Positions 38,062 to 47,063 of a stretch of 64,000 nt of DNA are shown here, piece by piece. Position 1 is the first letter of the stretch; the number at the start of each line of letters is the position of its first letter. Below the pieces are notes generated by a model that had not been told where the DNA came from, did no database searches, and was given only the letters and a program-made list of their open reading frames with translations. Source of the DNA: Shewanella sp. HN-41 (GTDB lineage Bacteria; Pseudomonadota; Gammaproteobacteria; Enterobacterales; Shewanellaceae); contig NZ_AFOZ01000030.1 in the NCBI RefSeq assembly GCF_000217915.1, positions 1-64,000 of the forward strand, read 5' to 3'. Both the position numbers and the translations under genes were made by a program.

Positions 38062-38559
38062 TTAACAAAATAGTTCTACTGGTGCATCTTCGGGAGTCAG
38101 TTGTAACTGAGCCTCAAATTTAAGTCCTAATTTATTCAACAGCGCCTTTGATGCCTCATTATGTGAGCTAACAATAGCGACTATACGCTCAATGCCCAGT
38201 TGTTTACCCAGCGCGAGGGACGCCTGTGCCGCCTCGAAGGCGTAACCTTTGCCCCAATATTGTGGCAAAAAGGCATAACCTAAATCGACATGCTCGAGTG
38301 TGGGTCTTTTGATTAAGCCACAGATCCCTATTTGAAATCCATTCTCCGCAAGCACCACTGCATACAACCCAAATCCCTGCTCGGCATAGCTGGTCATCGG
38401 ACCATGGGTGATATACTCCTTAGCATCATTCAAGGTACGGACACCTTTGTCCCCGATATTATCGATAAACCCTTGGCTATTGAGTAACACTAGGATGAAA
38501 GAAGCATCCTCTGGCACTAACTGCCGTAGAATTAACCTTGGTGTGCGGGCAACTTGCAT
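38062..38559 (-). CDS. GNAT acetyltransferase, RimJ/RimL-like
   Basis: A 165-residue acetyl-CoA-dependent N-acetyltransferase. The N-terminus TPRLILRQLVPEDASF is typical of the RimJ/RimL-like branch, and the acetyl-CoA binding loop appears in YWGKGYAFEAAQASLALG. The substrate (protein N-terminus, small molecule) is unknown. It shares a strand with the nitroreductase gene, with 28 bases between them, and may be co-transcribed. Confidence 0.82.
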   Translation of the reverse strand: MQVARTPRLILRQLVPEDASFILVLLNSQGFIDNIGDKGVRTLNDAKEYITHGPMTSYAEQGFGLYAVVLAENGFQIGICGLIKRPTLEHVDLGYAFLPQYWGKGYAFEAAQASLALGKQLGIERIVAIVSSHNEASKALLNKLGLKFEAQLQLTPEDAPVELFC

Positions 38560-38587
38560 AGGATTTCTCCACTAAAGACTAAATATT

Positions 38588-39136
38588 TTATAGGTAACGG
38601 GCGTACTGACTGCCATCCCTCTGTGGTTTTTTAGGTGCTGCGACGGCTGGCGTGCCTACATATAAAAATCCGACGATTTGATCCTCTGCCTTTAGGCCTA
38701 ATGCCGCATTCACATTCGCATCGAAGGCAAAGTCGCCGGTACGCCACACTGCGCCCAGTCCCAAGGCAAAGGCTGCCTGCTGCATTGCCATCGTTGCACA
38801 GCCCGCAGCGATTTGCTGCTCTAGGACTGGCACTTTAGGATGCACCTGGGTTTTCGCGGCCACAGTAATCACCATAGGTGCACGCATCGGCATCCCCTTG
38901 GCTTTATGAATAAAATCCTCATCCGCGCCACTCGCTTGTGCGGCATTGACAAAAATATCGGCTAAGGTTTCAAGCCCCTCGCCAGTGGCAATAATAAACT
39001 CCCACGGCGCTAAGGCACCGTGATCAGGCACACGGATAGCGGCATCTAAGATGACTTTTAGTTGGCTTGCATCTGGCGCTGGGGCAGTGAGTCGTGGCGT
39101 TGACTGGCGGGTGAGTAAGAGTTCGAGAGCGTCCAA
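38588..39136 (-). CDS. Nitroreductase family protein, YdjA-like
   Basis: A 182-residue FMN-dependent NAD(P)H oxidoreductase. It closely resembles E. coli YdjA, the smallest of this family: MDALELLLTRQSTPRL, then RVPDHGALAPWEF, then MAMQQAAFALGLGAVWRTG, then VGFLYVGTP. The reaction is probably reduction of quinones or nitro compounds; the natural substrate is unknown. Confidence 0.88.
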   Translation of the reverse strand: MDALELLLTRQSTPRLTAPAPDASQLKVILDAAIRVPDHGALAPWEFIIATGEGLETLADIFVNAAQASGADEDFIHKAKGMPMRAPMVITVAAKTQVHPKVPVLEQQIAAGCATMAMQQAAFALGLGAVWRTGDFAFDANVNAALGLKAEDQIVGFLYVGTPAVAAPKKPQRDGSQYARYL

Positions 39137-39200
39137 GTTATTATCCTAGTTCGATATAAATTGGGGTAAAGCATAGCAAATTGTGCAGCAAGGGGTATAA

Positions 39201-39227
39201 AAAATCCCACCGCTTGGGTAGGATTTT
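39201..39227 (-). terminator. Terminator downstream of the DoxX-family gene
   Basis: Arms AAAATCC / GGATTTT with a 13-base internal part that can pair further (CCCA / TGGG). It lies 29 bases past the DoxX stop on the minus strand and just upstream of the nitroreductase start. Confidence 0.65.
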
Positions 39228-39255
39228 ATGTTTTGAGTCCACGGATAATACGCTT

Positions 39256-39862
39256 TTATATCACCCCAAAGCGTTTAGCTATCACATAATCTAGACTAGT
39301 GTAACGACCACCGCCTAAGGTAAAGAGAGCAAGCAGCATAATAAAATAGGTGATAGCAAACTCGATCCCATTGTTGAGTACCACCAAATTACCCGAACTC
39401 GTTAACCAGTCGTAATTGCCATGCTCTTGCAAAATATCCTTTGCTTTAGCGAGCTTATCCCCCGCCTCAAGCACTCTTTCATTGGCGAGCCAAGAGCTGC
39501 CATCGGCGATGGCTAACCACCCATTTGGCCAATGCACAGTAAAAGCGGCGACTAACATAGTGATCATTAAGGGGATAGAAATCAGCCTAGTCGCCAGCCC
39601 AAGCAGTAATAAGATGGCCCCAAAAAAACTCGGTCCCTGCGGCGAGGGTGGCCATTAACGCGGGCATTGGCAGGCCTAGGCCCCAATCGGGATTAGCAAA
39701 CCAAGCGACTGTGTCTTCAAAATGTGAAAGCTTGTTATACCCCGCCTGCAGCAATACAGGGGCAAGATAAATCCTCAGAGCTAAAGGGGCTAAGCCTTCA
39801 AGATAGCGGCTTAGATTGAGTAGCTTTTGATAGAGAGCGGTAAGCGGCATGATGCGTTTCAA
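39256..39862 (-). pseudogene. DoxX-family membrane protein, single-base frameshift at a T run
   Basis: Read on the minus strand, the N-terminal frame (39587-39862) ends in nonsense residues after GTEFF. The rest of the protein continues in another frame to 39256. The coding strand has T7 (A7 at 39622-39628 on plus). With T6 the join reads GTEFFGAILLLLGLATRLI and a normal 201-residue DoxX-like protein with four TM segments results. The rest shows no damage. It lies 71 bases after the DUF6279-like gene on the same strand. A sequencing error is the leading explanation. Confidence 0.75.
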
Positions 39863-39933
39863 GGTCGTTATCTCTTAAATTGTTATATTGGCTTGCAGAT
39901 TAGACCCCTTAATATCAATAAATCTTTCAACGC

Positions 39934-40791
39934 CTAGGATTCTTTTTCGAGGGCTTCTTGATTTAACTCGGTGAGATCTTGAATAAGCTTATTGAGTTTT
40001 TTATAGAAATGCTTGGACTGTTTTTCCGATAGACTGCTGTTTATCGTCAGCATCAGAGTCCCGAATGATTCGGTATTTTTGCGTAAAAATGTTCTATGTT
40101 TTTCAGACTTAAGCTCATCTGGTTGCGTCATTAAGAATGTCAAACGCTCGGTTAGCAGCACCCTATCGGCGCGTTGTCCTAGGGCGACTTCAAACTGACG
40201 CAGCCACTCATGACGGTACTCTAGCCACATATCTAAGGTAGACAAACGCTGTTGATTATATTGGTGGATCAGTGCCTTTTGTTCGGTGCTCACACTACCT
40301 AGCCAGTCCTTAAACTGCCCTTGAAGGTTTTCATCCGCCTCTTGTTGCAGTTGTTGCTGGGATTTACCCGCAAACTCTTTGACTAACTCCTGCTCATCTT
40401 GACGCAATTTAGCAAGGATTTGCTTCACCTGAACATCGTTCAGCGATTGGATGATAGGTAACAACTCTGGCAAAGCAAACTCAAACAATCTAAACCAATG
40501 CCGTTTAGCAATATCCACATGCTCAGCCCACAGCAGTGGCGTTAACGTGTTAGTTTTAATGAGAGTTTCGATTTCAGTTAACTGGACTACATAGTGGGAT
40601 AACTCTTTAGATTGATGCCATAGAACAAACTTTTCGATCAGCGCATCGAATGCCTCTTGCTGGGCGTCGTCTAAGGTAACATAGTCCTCCTGCTCCCAAC
40701 CTATGGCCCAGTCGATAAAATGGTAACTGAGTTTAGTCGAACACGCCGTTAGCCCTAACAATAACACCAGTAGCAACACGCTTTTTTTCAT
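39934..40791 (-). CDS. DUF6279-like lipoprotein
   Basis: A 285-residue outer-membrane-type lipoprotein with lipobox LTAC at Cys17 followed by Ser. The mature part is all helical, rich in Gln, Leu and Glu, and reads like a long alpha-helical domain (WEQEDYVTLDDAQQEAFD and further). This resembles the DUF6279 lipoprotein family of Vibrio and Shewanella. No function is known. It follows the kinase gene after 105 bases on the same strand and may be the next transcription unit or a distal part of the thiamine operon. Confidence 0.7.
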   Translation of the reverse strand: MKKSVLLLVLLLGLTACSTKLSYHFIDWAIGWEQEDYVTLDDAQQEAFDALIEKFVLWHQSKELSHYVVQLTEIETLIKTNTLTPLLWAEHVDIAKRHWFRLFEFALPELLPIIQSLNDVQVKQILAKLRQDEQELVKEFAGKSQQQLQQEADENLQGQFKDWLGSVSTEQKALIHQYNQQRLSTLDMWLEYRHEWLRQFEVALGQRADRVLLTERLTFLMTQPDELKSEKHRTFLRKNTESFGTLMLTINSSLSEKQSKHFYKKLNKLIQDLTELNQEALEKES

Positions 40792-40896
40792 ACAGAGTAA
40801 TCCATCCTAGACATATTTTTTTAAGACATTGGAACTGATATAAAAGTTGCTTGGGTATATACCATTGTTTTTGTAAATAAGCGTGACAATCAATCG

Positions 40897-41979
40897 CTAC
40901 GAGATTTGCGGCCAAAAAAAATCGAACCAAGCAATATACTCACCATGGCCGCTTGGGTCCGTTTGCCGCGCCGCCATTAAGAGCGCCCAGTAACAGGCCA
41001 ATACCCAGTACATTTCAATGGCTGCGGGCACGGCAAATATCGCCTCCGCCGTTAAATAAGGATGTTTGACCAGATATTGCTGCACCAAAAAATGTTGCTG
41101 CAAAGGGGTTAAGGCATGGGTGGCCAGCACAGTCGCTAGCTCACACAGGGGATGCGAAGCCGTTGCATACTCAAAATCGATGCAATATAAACGCTTATCT
41201 TTAAGCAACAAATTATGGGGGTTGAGATCTCTATGGCAAAACTGTGCCTGGAGTAAGCAGCCTGCCAAAGTGTCTGTCCAGCGCTGAATATCAGCTTGGA
41301 TCCCCAGCAGTTGAGTGGCTCGCTCGTACCAGTCGCCCCCAATTTGGCTTGACTCGCCCTCGATGGGAGATGGTGCCATAAAGGTCAGCATCTTCCGGTG
41401 ATATTCCTGCCACTGCTCGGTTATGCTGATCCCATAGGGGCCCTTGGGTAGATCCCGTAATTGCAGCAATAACGTCAGTAACAACCTATGGGCTTGATTA
41501 GGATGCGAGTCATTTAGAGGGTCATGCTCAAATGCTAATGGCAAGTGATGCAGTGAATCTTGGCCCTGTAAAAAATCCGCCGCACTACACAATCCCTCTA
41601 ATGCTTGCCAAGGCAGGGAATGCTTGCGTGATTGACCATAGTTCTCAATATTTGCTTCGATAATGTCGCCTTCAATGACATCACTCTTAATAAATGCACT
41701 GAGGTAATAACGTTCATCTTCACTCACCCATAGCAGCTCGGGAGCCAATTTGGCGTTCGCTAAGTGTCGCCAATAGAAGCGCTCCTGCGTCCTAGAGCAA
41801 AAACTGTCCGCCGCATCGGCATTGAGGCGAAAAACATACTCTGCCGTAGGCGTTGAGATCCTATAGTTGTGATTGCTCAAGCCACCCGACAATTCACTGA
41901 TATGATTGATTTTATCGAGCCCTGCGGCTTTTAATATAGGCAACAGTTTTTGAAATGGTTCACTCAATGTTTGCTCCAT
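40897..41979 (-). CDS. Choline/thiamine kinase-like phosphotransferase
   Basis: A 360-residue aminoglycoside-phosphotransferase-fold kinase. Brenner-type catalytic loop is HRDLNPHNLLL and the metal-binding motif is CIDFEYA. The N-terminal half contains LSGGLSNHNYRI, the nucleotide-loop analogue. Its place in a riboswitch-led block with a TonB receptor, a YkoF-like protein and a PnuT-like transporter points to thiamine phosphorylation, as with E. coli ThiK, but choline-like substrates cannot be excluded. I start it at ATG 41979; the in-frame TTG at 42012 is less likely. Confidence 0.78.
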   Translation of the reverse strand: MEQTLSEPFQKLLPILKAAGLDKINHISELSGGLSNHNYRISTPTAEYVFRLNADAADSFCSRTQERFYWRHLANAKLAPELLWVSEDERYYLSAFIKSDVIEGDIIEANIENYGQSRKHSLPWQALEGLCSAADFLQGQDSLHHLPLAFEHDPLNDSHPNQAHRLLLTLLLQLRDLPKGPYGISITEQWQEYHRKMLTFMAPSPIEGESSQIGGDWYERATQLLGIQADIQRWTDTLAGCLLQAQFCHRDLNPHNLLLKDKRLYCIDFEYATASHPLCELATVLATHALTPLQQHFLVQQYLVKHPYLTAEAIFAVPAAIEMYWVLACYWALLMAARQTDPSGHGEYIAWFDFFWPQIS

Positions 41980-42053
41980 ACGCTTAGCCCTAATAGTGAG
42001 TCCTATACTCAATCCGTGGGCTGGGCTTGTTTTAAGATCATTGGCTTAAATCA

Positions 42054-42698
42054 TTAATTTAGGACATTGACCCCACGGGCATCTGCTAATGCCGTGCGCC
42101 ATAGGAAATATCCGACCACAGCGAGACCCACATAGAGCACAAAGAGTAGTGATGTCAGCATCAGTCCCTTACTGAGATAGAGATAAATTGACACTAGATC
42201 GATTACCACCCAATAGAGCCAATTCTCAAGCACTTTTTTCGCCACTAAATAGGTCGTCATCACCGCAAAGCAGGTCGTCGCCGCATCCAAATAGGGAAAT
42301 GCCGCTTGAGTATAAGTCGCCATACCATGGCCAATAAACAAGGATATCAAAGTTGTTATGGCAATCAATTTCAAGTGGGTTTTTAACGGCCAAGTCGTGA
42401 CTTTGACCCCCTGATGTTTATCACCGCCCTGTGTCCACAGCCAATAACCATAGAGTGCCATCGCCATATAATAGACATTGAGCACAGACTCCATCAGCAA
42501 TGCCACCTTCCAAAACAACACAGTGTAAATGGCCGTGCTAGCAAACGCCGCCGCCCAGCACCACACGCTCGCCTTTATCGCCAGTAGCAAATAGGCCATA
42601 GCCAAGCATACGGCTAAGGCTTCCCATGCTGTCATCACATGGACTTCCCCTAAGGCCGCATTAATGCTGTCGACCAGCGTAAACCATAAATCTGTCAT
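42054..42698 (-). CDS. pnuT: PnuC-family transporter, probably thiamine (PnuT)
   Basis: A 214-residue inner-membrane protein with about seven TM segments in the PnuC/SWEET-like fold. Family features are NVYYMAMALYGYWLWTQGG and WVVIDLVSIYLYLSKGLML. PnuC members move nicotinamide riboside, riboflavin or thiamine by facilitated diffusion and trap them by phosphorylation. The kinase gene next door and the upstream TPP riboswitch support thiamine. An 81-bp heptamer repeat sits 31 bases upstream of the start. Confidence 0.85.
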   Translation of the reverse strand: MTDLWFTLVDSINAALGEVHVMTAWEALAVCLAMAYLLLAIKASVWCWAAAFASTAIYTVLFWKVALLMESVLNVYYMAMALYGYWLWTQGGDKHQGVKVTTWPLKTHLKLIAITTLISLFIGHGMATYTQAAFPYLDAATTCFAVMTTYLVAKKVLENWLYWVVIDLVSIYLYLSKGLMLTSLLFVLYVGLAVVGYFLWRTALADARGVNVLN

Positions 42699-42728
42699 TG
42701 GTGGTTCTCGTATTACACACTGACTATG

Positions 42729-42809
42729 CTAGGTTCTAGGTTCTAGGTTCTAGGTTCTAGGTTCTAGGTTCTAGGTTCTAGGTTCTAGGTTCTAGGTTCT
42801 AGGTTCTAG
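42729..42809. repeat. Heptanucleotide tandem repeat, about 11.6 copies
   Basis: A period-7 array of TAGGTTC (AGGTTCT in other phase) spans 81 bases in the gap between the ykoF-like stop and the pnuT start. Copies look identical. Such simple repeats change length by slippage, and the location could alter the spacing or coupling of pnuT with the genes before it. Confidence 0.95.
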
Positions 42810-42825
42810 CAAAGATAAAATCCCG

Positions 42826-43086
42826 TTATTCACTATGGGCTAAATTTAATTCACCACCGATAAACTTACATACAAACACTGCCTTGCCCCACTTTTCATG
42901 GGCGGCTTGCATCTCAATGGCCAGCATGGCCATCACATCTTGATATTCACCGCACACTTGAGTGGCCATGGCATTAGTGACGCGTTCAATATTGGTATAA
43001 CTGTCCACTCGGCCAATAAACCATTTGATCGGATCGAGATAGTTTTCATTAAAGGGGTACATGCTAATTTCTGCGGTAAGCTTCAT
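42826..43086 (-). CDS. YkoF-like thiamine/HMP-binding protein
   Basis: An 86-residue cytoplasmic protein resembling a single YkoF-type ferredoxin-like domain: MKLTAEISMYPFNENYLDPI and a central segment ending in TNAMATQVCGEYQDVM. In Bacillus, YkoF binds thiamine or its pyrimidine and travels with an HMP transporter. Here it lies between a TonB receptor and a PnuT-like transporter under a TPP riboswitch. No signal peptide. AAGGAA lies five bases before the ATG. Confidence 0.72.
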   Translation of the reverse strand: MKLTAEISMYPFNENYLDPIKWFIGRVDSYTNIERVTNAMATQVCGEYQDVMAMLAIEMQAAHEKWGKAVFVCKFIGGELNLAHSE

Positions 43087-43157
43087 TTCGGTTCCTTAAA
43101 TTTCTCAACACTGACGCTGTGGCACCCATAGCACCACAGCGCAAGTTATTCTTGCGA

Positions 43158-45348
43158 TTACATAAATTTGACGTTGACAGTCACGCCGAGTTGGCGGGGA
43201 TCGCCATAACGAATATATTGCTTTTCCGCCCAGCCATTATCGGGTTCGTTACCAAAATAGAAGCCACGCACACCGTATTGCTCGTCGAATAAGTTACGGC
43301 CCCAGAGGTAAGCGGACCACGCATTGGCCTCATAACCCACACGGGCATTCACGATAGTGTAGGGTTCGGAGCGGGAATCATTGCTGTCAGAGTAATAGAA
43401 TTCACTCTTACCGCTGAGGTTAAGGTTAGCAAACCAACCCGAGTTACCACGGAAAGTCCCACCAAGGCTGTAGGTAAAATGGGGCGAATGGGCTAAGTCT
43501 CGACCGGTGAGATCCACCTCTGTGCCGTATTTATCCTGATACTGATAGTCACCATAGGCGGTTTCTAACCAACCTAGGCTGGAGTAAAGCTGCAGATTAT
43601 CGGTGGCATACCAAGTCGCATCCAGCTCTGCACCATAGTTATTCGAGCTACCAGCATTTTCGGTGTAAAGGATAAAGCGCTGCGGTTTATCTGGATCTTG
43701 CTGGGAGGCGGCGACCTGTTGATCTTGCCTATCCATGTAAAACAGCGCGAGATTAGTATCGATAAGCCCTTCTAGCCAACGGGATTTCAGGCCAATTTCA
43801 TAGTTATATAATGTCTCAGTATCAAACTCTTTCTTATCGTTTAGCTCGACGGGTAAGGTCATGTTAAAACCACCCGCCTTATAGCCACGGGCCACTCTAA
43901 CGTAAGCATTATGGGAGTCGCTTAGCATTTTACTCAGCGCAATATGACCCCCCCCACATGGTTTCGCTCGGATCAAAGTTATCCTGATTGGTATCGGAGT
44001 AATGGCTATTGCGCTGCTCTACACGCAACCCAATGGACAACGCATAATCCGAGCCCAGATCCGTATCGAGCTGACCAAAGAGCGCATAATTGGTCGCTTC
44101 ATACTCTGAGTCTAAAACCTCATCTGGCCAAGCGTTATACTCGGAATACAATTGGTTATCTTCTTTCAAATTCATGGCATACACGCCAATGAGCCAATCA
44201 GTACTCTGTGCAAAAATGCGGCCTTGCTCCGTGGAACTTAAACGAAACTCTTGGGATAGGGTCTTGCGCTGGCCGGTTTTGTCCCAAAAATAATCGTACT
44301 GGCAGGGGCTAACGCTTCCTTCATCTTCACATTGCTTGGATGCCCAATATTCTGGGTTCGCCCAATCGCCATCGTAACTGTATTGGTGATCGGTATCAGC
44401 AAAGGAAGTTAACGAGGTCAGCTCAAAGTTTTCTGCGCCAGAATAGGTTGCTTTAAAGCCTGCGCCTGTGGTGCGCTGGCTATCGACACCGGGCTCATCC
44501 GAGAGGGTTTCTTTAGGATTATTGGTTAAACTCCACACATCATAGCCATTGTCGAAATCGGCGTGCAACAGCGTTAAATCCAATTGCAGATCGTCAGTCG
44601 CGTACCAACGCAACTTAACACGGCCCGTAAATTCATCACGGCCATTCGTGTCATCACGCTCTAGGTACAGATTATCGCGGTAACCATTTTGTTGATGTTG
44701 CTGCAAAGAGACTCGGTATAGCAGCTTGCCAGAATCCGTTAATGGGCCTGAGCTATAACCGCTAAAGGTACGTAAATCATCATTCCCGAGGGACACTTCA
44801 GCGCCGTGTTCGAATACATCTGTTGGGTCATTACTCTTTAAGTAAATCAAGCCCGCTAAGGCATTTGCACCATAACGTGTCCCCTGTGGACCACGTAACA
44901 CTTCGACTTGCTGAAGATCGTACATACTCGACACCATACCGATACCGGATAAATCGATATCATCTATGATGTAACCCACGGAAGAATTGGGTGCACCTTG
45001 ATATTGTTCCTGCTCGCCTACTCCGCGTATTTGAAAATACTTCGGCCGAGAACTCCCACCAGACCAGTTAACGTTAGCAATAGAATTAAGCACATCCTCG
45101 AAATGCTGGGCGCTTTCATCCTGGATCTGCTGGGCATCGATCAGGGTAACGCTTGAGGGCATTTTCTCTAAACTGGCACTGCGAAAATCCGCCGTCACCA
45201 CCATGACTTCCATCTCAGTGGTAGGATCGGGTTTATCGATAGCATCGGTTTGGGCAAATGCGGATGTGCTAAGCGCGGCGGCAATGGCTAAAGCCAAGGG
45301 CGCTCTCATGAAAAGCTGAGTGGAAACTTGATTTTTACAGTTAAACAT
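43158..45348 (-). pseudogene. TonB-dependent receptor, probably thiamine uptake, frameshift at a G run
   Basis: This outer-membrane active-transport barrel is preceded by a TPP riboswitch, so thiamine or a precursor is the likely substrate. It has a signal sequence (ends TSAFA) and a TonB-box-like MEVMVVTA. A plug domain holds RGVGEQEQYQGAPN and VEVLRGPQGTRYGANAL, then a barrel ending in the C-terminal Phe-Met. The first frame stops after SETMWGGS at about 43930; the barrel continues in another frame to 43158. The break is an eight-base G run on the coding strand (C8 on plus, 43948-43955); seven G would read TMWGGHIALSK and give 729 residues. Either a sequencing error or slippage at this G tract would explain it. 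Confidence 0.85.
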
Positions 45349-45350
45349 AG

Positions 45351-45372
45351 GACCTCAAATATCTAGTTTGAG
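45351..45372 (-). promoter_or_regulatory. Hairpin covering the TonB-receptor ribosome site
   Basis: On the minus strand CTCAAA and TTTGAG pair around TATCTAG, and the ribosome site GAGGTC overlaps the 3-prime arm, five bases before the ATG. It could be the expression platform of the TPP riboswitch, hiding the ribosome site when TPP is bound. Confidence 0.5.
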
Positions 45373-45417
45373 ATCCGGCAACGAATAAGCGATTCAGAAG
45401 TGTGCTGTTGATTGGCC

Positions 45418-45525
45418 CATTCCTACGCCGGTATTAGCCGGATCAGGTTCTAAGGGTTCGTCGGATGACATCTCAGTCTGCAGTACACGGTAAAGTGAAC
45501 TCGCTGCAAACACCCCTTGGCGGCG
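45418..45525 (-). ncRNA. TPP (thi-box) riboswitch
   Basis: The minus strand carries the conserved THI-element blocks: AGGGGTG near the 5-prime end, ACTGAGATG, then ACCCTTAGAACCTGATCCGG and GCTAATACCGGCGTAGGAA, in the right order and spacing. It lies 70 bases upstream of the TonB receptor start. When TPP is abundant, receptor expression should fall. This is the strongest evidence that the operon handles thiamine. Confidence 0.95.
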
Positions 45526-45576
45526 CCTAGTATACATGAGTAATGGGATAGGATGACACACTTATGTCATAAAATG

Positions 45577-45603
45577 AAAAATGCCAGCAACGCCGGCATT
45601 TTT
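45577..45603 (-). terminator. Terminator of the hinT-ycfL operon
   Basis: Arms AAAAATGCC / GGCATTTTT around a 9-base loop, 15 bases past the ycfL-like stop on the minus strand, separating it from the TPP riboswitch. Confidence 0.85.
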
Positions 45604-45618
45604 AAACCTCACCTAAGC

Positions 45619-46014
45619 TTAATAGGAATAGGTTTCACGCACATACACATCAAATTTCACCGCTTGGGCATTTGGAGCGACGCCAGACACTTGCAGTTGT
45701 TGTTTCCCGTGGAGTTTCACCGACTTCCAACTACTTGCCTCGTCTTCGATGGTAAAACCACTGGCATCATACCAAGTGAATTTATATTGCACACGCATAT
45801 CGCTAGAGGACTTGCTGACGATTAGCGCAGAGCCTTGAATTAAATCCCCCACCCGGCGGGCATCGACACTTTCAAGGGCGATATCTTGGGCAAAACTATG
45901 ACTGTCGATACGGGTCTCACCCTGTGAGCTTACGGAAATCCCCGCCGTATCCGAGGCGCAGCCACCAAGGGTCAGTGCGGCGGCCAGTATCAATCCGGTA
46001 TAGATGTGTTTCAT
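45619..46014 (-). CDS. ycfL: YcfL-like lipoprotein (DUF1425)
   Basis: A 131-residue lipoprotein with lipobox LGGC at about residue 18 and a mature beta-rich domain, including VQYKFTWYDASGFTIED. This matches the DUF1425/YcfL family. ATG 46014 is preceded by GAGGG; the longer TTG frame is unlikely. In E. coli ycfL lies between hinT and lpoB, close to thiK, and the same neighbours appear here. Function unknown. Confidence 0.82.
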   Translation of the reverse strand: MKHIYTGLILAAALTLGGCASDTAGISVSSQGETRIDSHSFAQDIALESVDARRVGDLIQGSALIVSKSSSDMRVQYKFTWYDASGFTIEDEASSWKSVKLHGKQQLQVSGVAPNAQAVKFDVYVRETYSY

Positions 46015-46027
46015 CTTATTTCCCTCT

Positions 46028-46549
46028 TTAATCAATCAGAAAGTGTGCCCTTGCCGTGGCAATCAATTGCTTACGGTTAGTCTGCCAACAATTGATATTG
46101 ACGTTAGCGACCCGTCGCCCCTGACGAGTGATACGGCATTCGGCAAAACTGTCCTTATGCAGACCCGCACGCAGATAATCGATAGAAAAATCGACGACTT
46201 TAGGCACTTTTGCCGTTTGCATAAACACCATTAACTGCACTATTGCCGACATTTCCATAAAACCCGCGATCACACCACCGTGAATGGCGGGTAAGACAGG
46301 GTTACCTATATTGTCATCTTTAGCTGGCAGTTTAAAAATTAATTCATCGCCAAAACGCTCAACCCGCATTCCGATAAACTTAGCGTAAGGAACGTGCTCG
46401 AGTAGGTGCCCAAAATCATTGAGCTCGGTTGCCCGTTTCACTATGCCTTGCACATCGAGGGGCGTTTTACTCTCGATAACGGCTTTATTGGCAACGTTCA
46501 CGCTTGGGTTTATTGGCTCGGTCCCAAGTGGGTGTTTATTTGAGCTCAT
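46028..46549 (-). CDS. Thioesterase-superfamily protein (PaaI-like)
   Basis: A 173-residue hot-dog-fold protein. The catalytic-region pattern is LPAIHGGVIAGFMEMSA, with the family His-Gly-Gly, and DYLRAGL follows. It overlaps the preceding thioesterase gene by 14 bases, with GGGAG upstream of its ATG at 46549 inside the earlier coding sequence. Acyl-CoA substrate unknown. It is the third gene of the hinT operon. Confidence 0.82.
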   Translation of the reverse strand: MSSNKHPLGTEPINPSVNVANKAVIESKTPLDVQGIVKRATELNDFGHLLEHVPYAKFIGMRVERFGDELIFKLPAKDDNIGNPVLPAIHGGVIAGFMEMSAIVQLMVFMQTAKVPKVVDFSIDYLRAGLHKDSFAECRITRQGRRVANVNINCWQTNRKQLIATARAHFLID

Positions 46550-47063
46550 CACTTTCTCCCTGAGCTGGCACAGCTTCTCCCATCAATGCTTGCCGAAAGG
46601 CATCACCGACCATTTCAGGGCTAATGCGCATAAATGATCCCACAGCATGGGCGATAGGGTCGTCAATACTGTCCTGATAGGCAATGGCGCGGGTAAAAGC
46701 GATATTGGATGACAGCTTATAGCACTCAGCAAAACCATACACTGGCTTATCGGGCTGTGCTGGCTTCATATAATCCACCCGTAAATCTAAGGTGGGTGAG
46801 ATCTCTAACGACTGATATTTGTGATAAATTGCACTCACCACCGCACTGCCACAGGCGGTATCCATCAAGGTCGTGATCACGCCGCCGTGGATAACGCCCG
46901 TATCGGGGTAACCAATTAATTCGGTGCTGTAGGGCAATTCAATCAGCACATGGTGCTCACTCGCCTCGAGTACCTTTAACCCAAGGCGACGGCACTGGGC
47001 TAATTGATCCACAAACCGCTGTGCCATCTGAGTCAATGGGAAAAACTCTGGGTTTAATTTCAT
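46536..47063 (-). CDS. Thioesterase-superfamily protein (PaaI-like), second paralogue
   Basis: A 175-residue hot-dog protein with [21 protein letters not shown] and [20 protein letters not shown]. It is a distinct paralogue of its downstream neighbour. The start overlaps the end of hinT by four bases (ATGA). Two adjacent thioesterase-like genes suggest a heteromer or related substrates, an inference. Confidence 0.85.
   Translation of the reverse strand: MKLNPEFFPLTQMAQRFVDQLAQCRRLGLKVLEASEHHVLIELPYSTELIGYPDTGVIHGGVITTLMDTACGSAVVSAIYHKYQSLEISPTLDLRVDYMKPAQPDKPVYGFAECYKLSSNIAFTRAIAYQDSIDDPIAHAVGSFMRISPEMVGDAFRQALMGEAVPAQGESDELK

Noticed and set aside
42729..42809. CRISPR array
   Set aside because: The array is a pure period-7 repeat with no spacers and no cas genes nearby.
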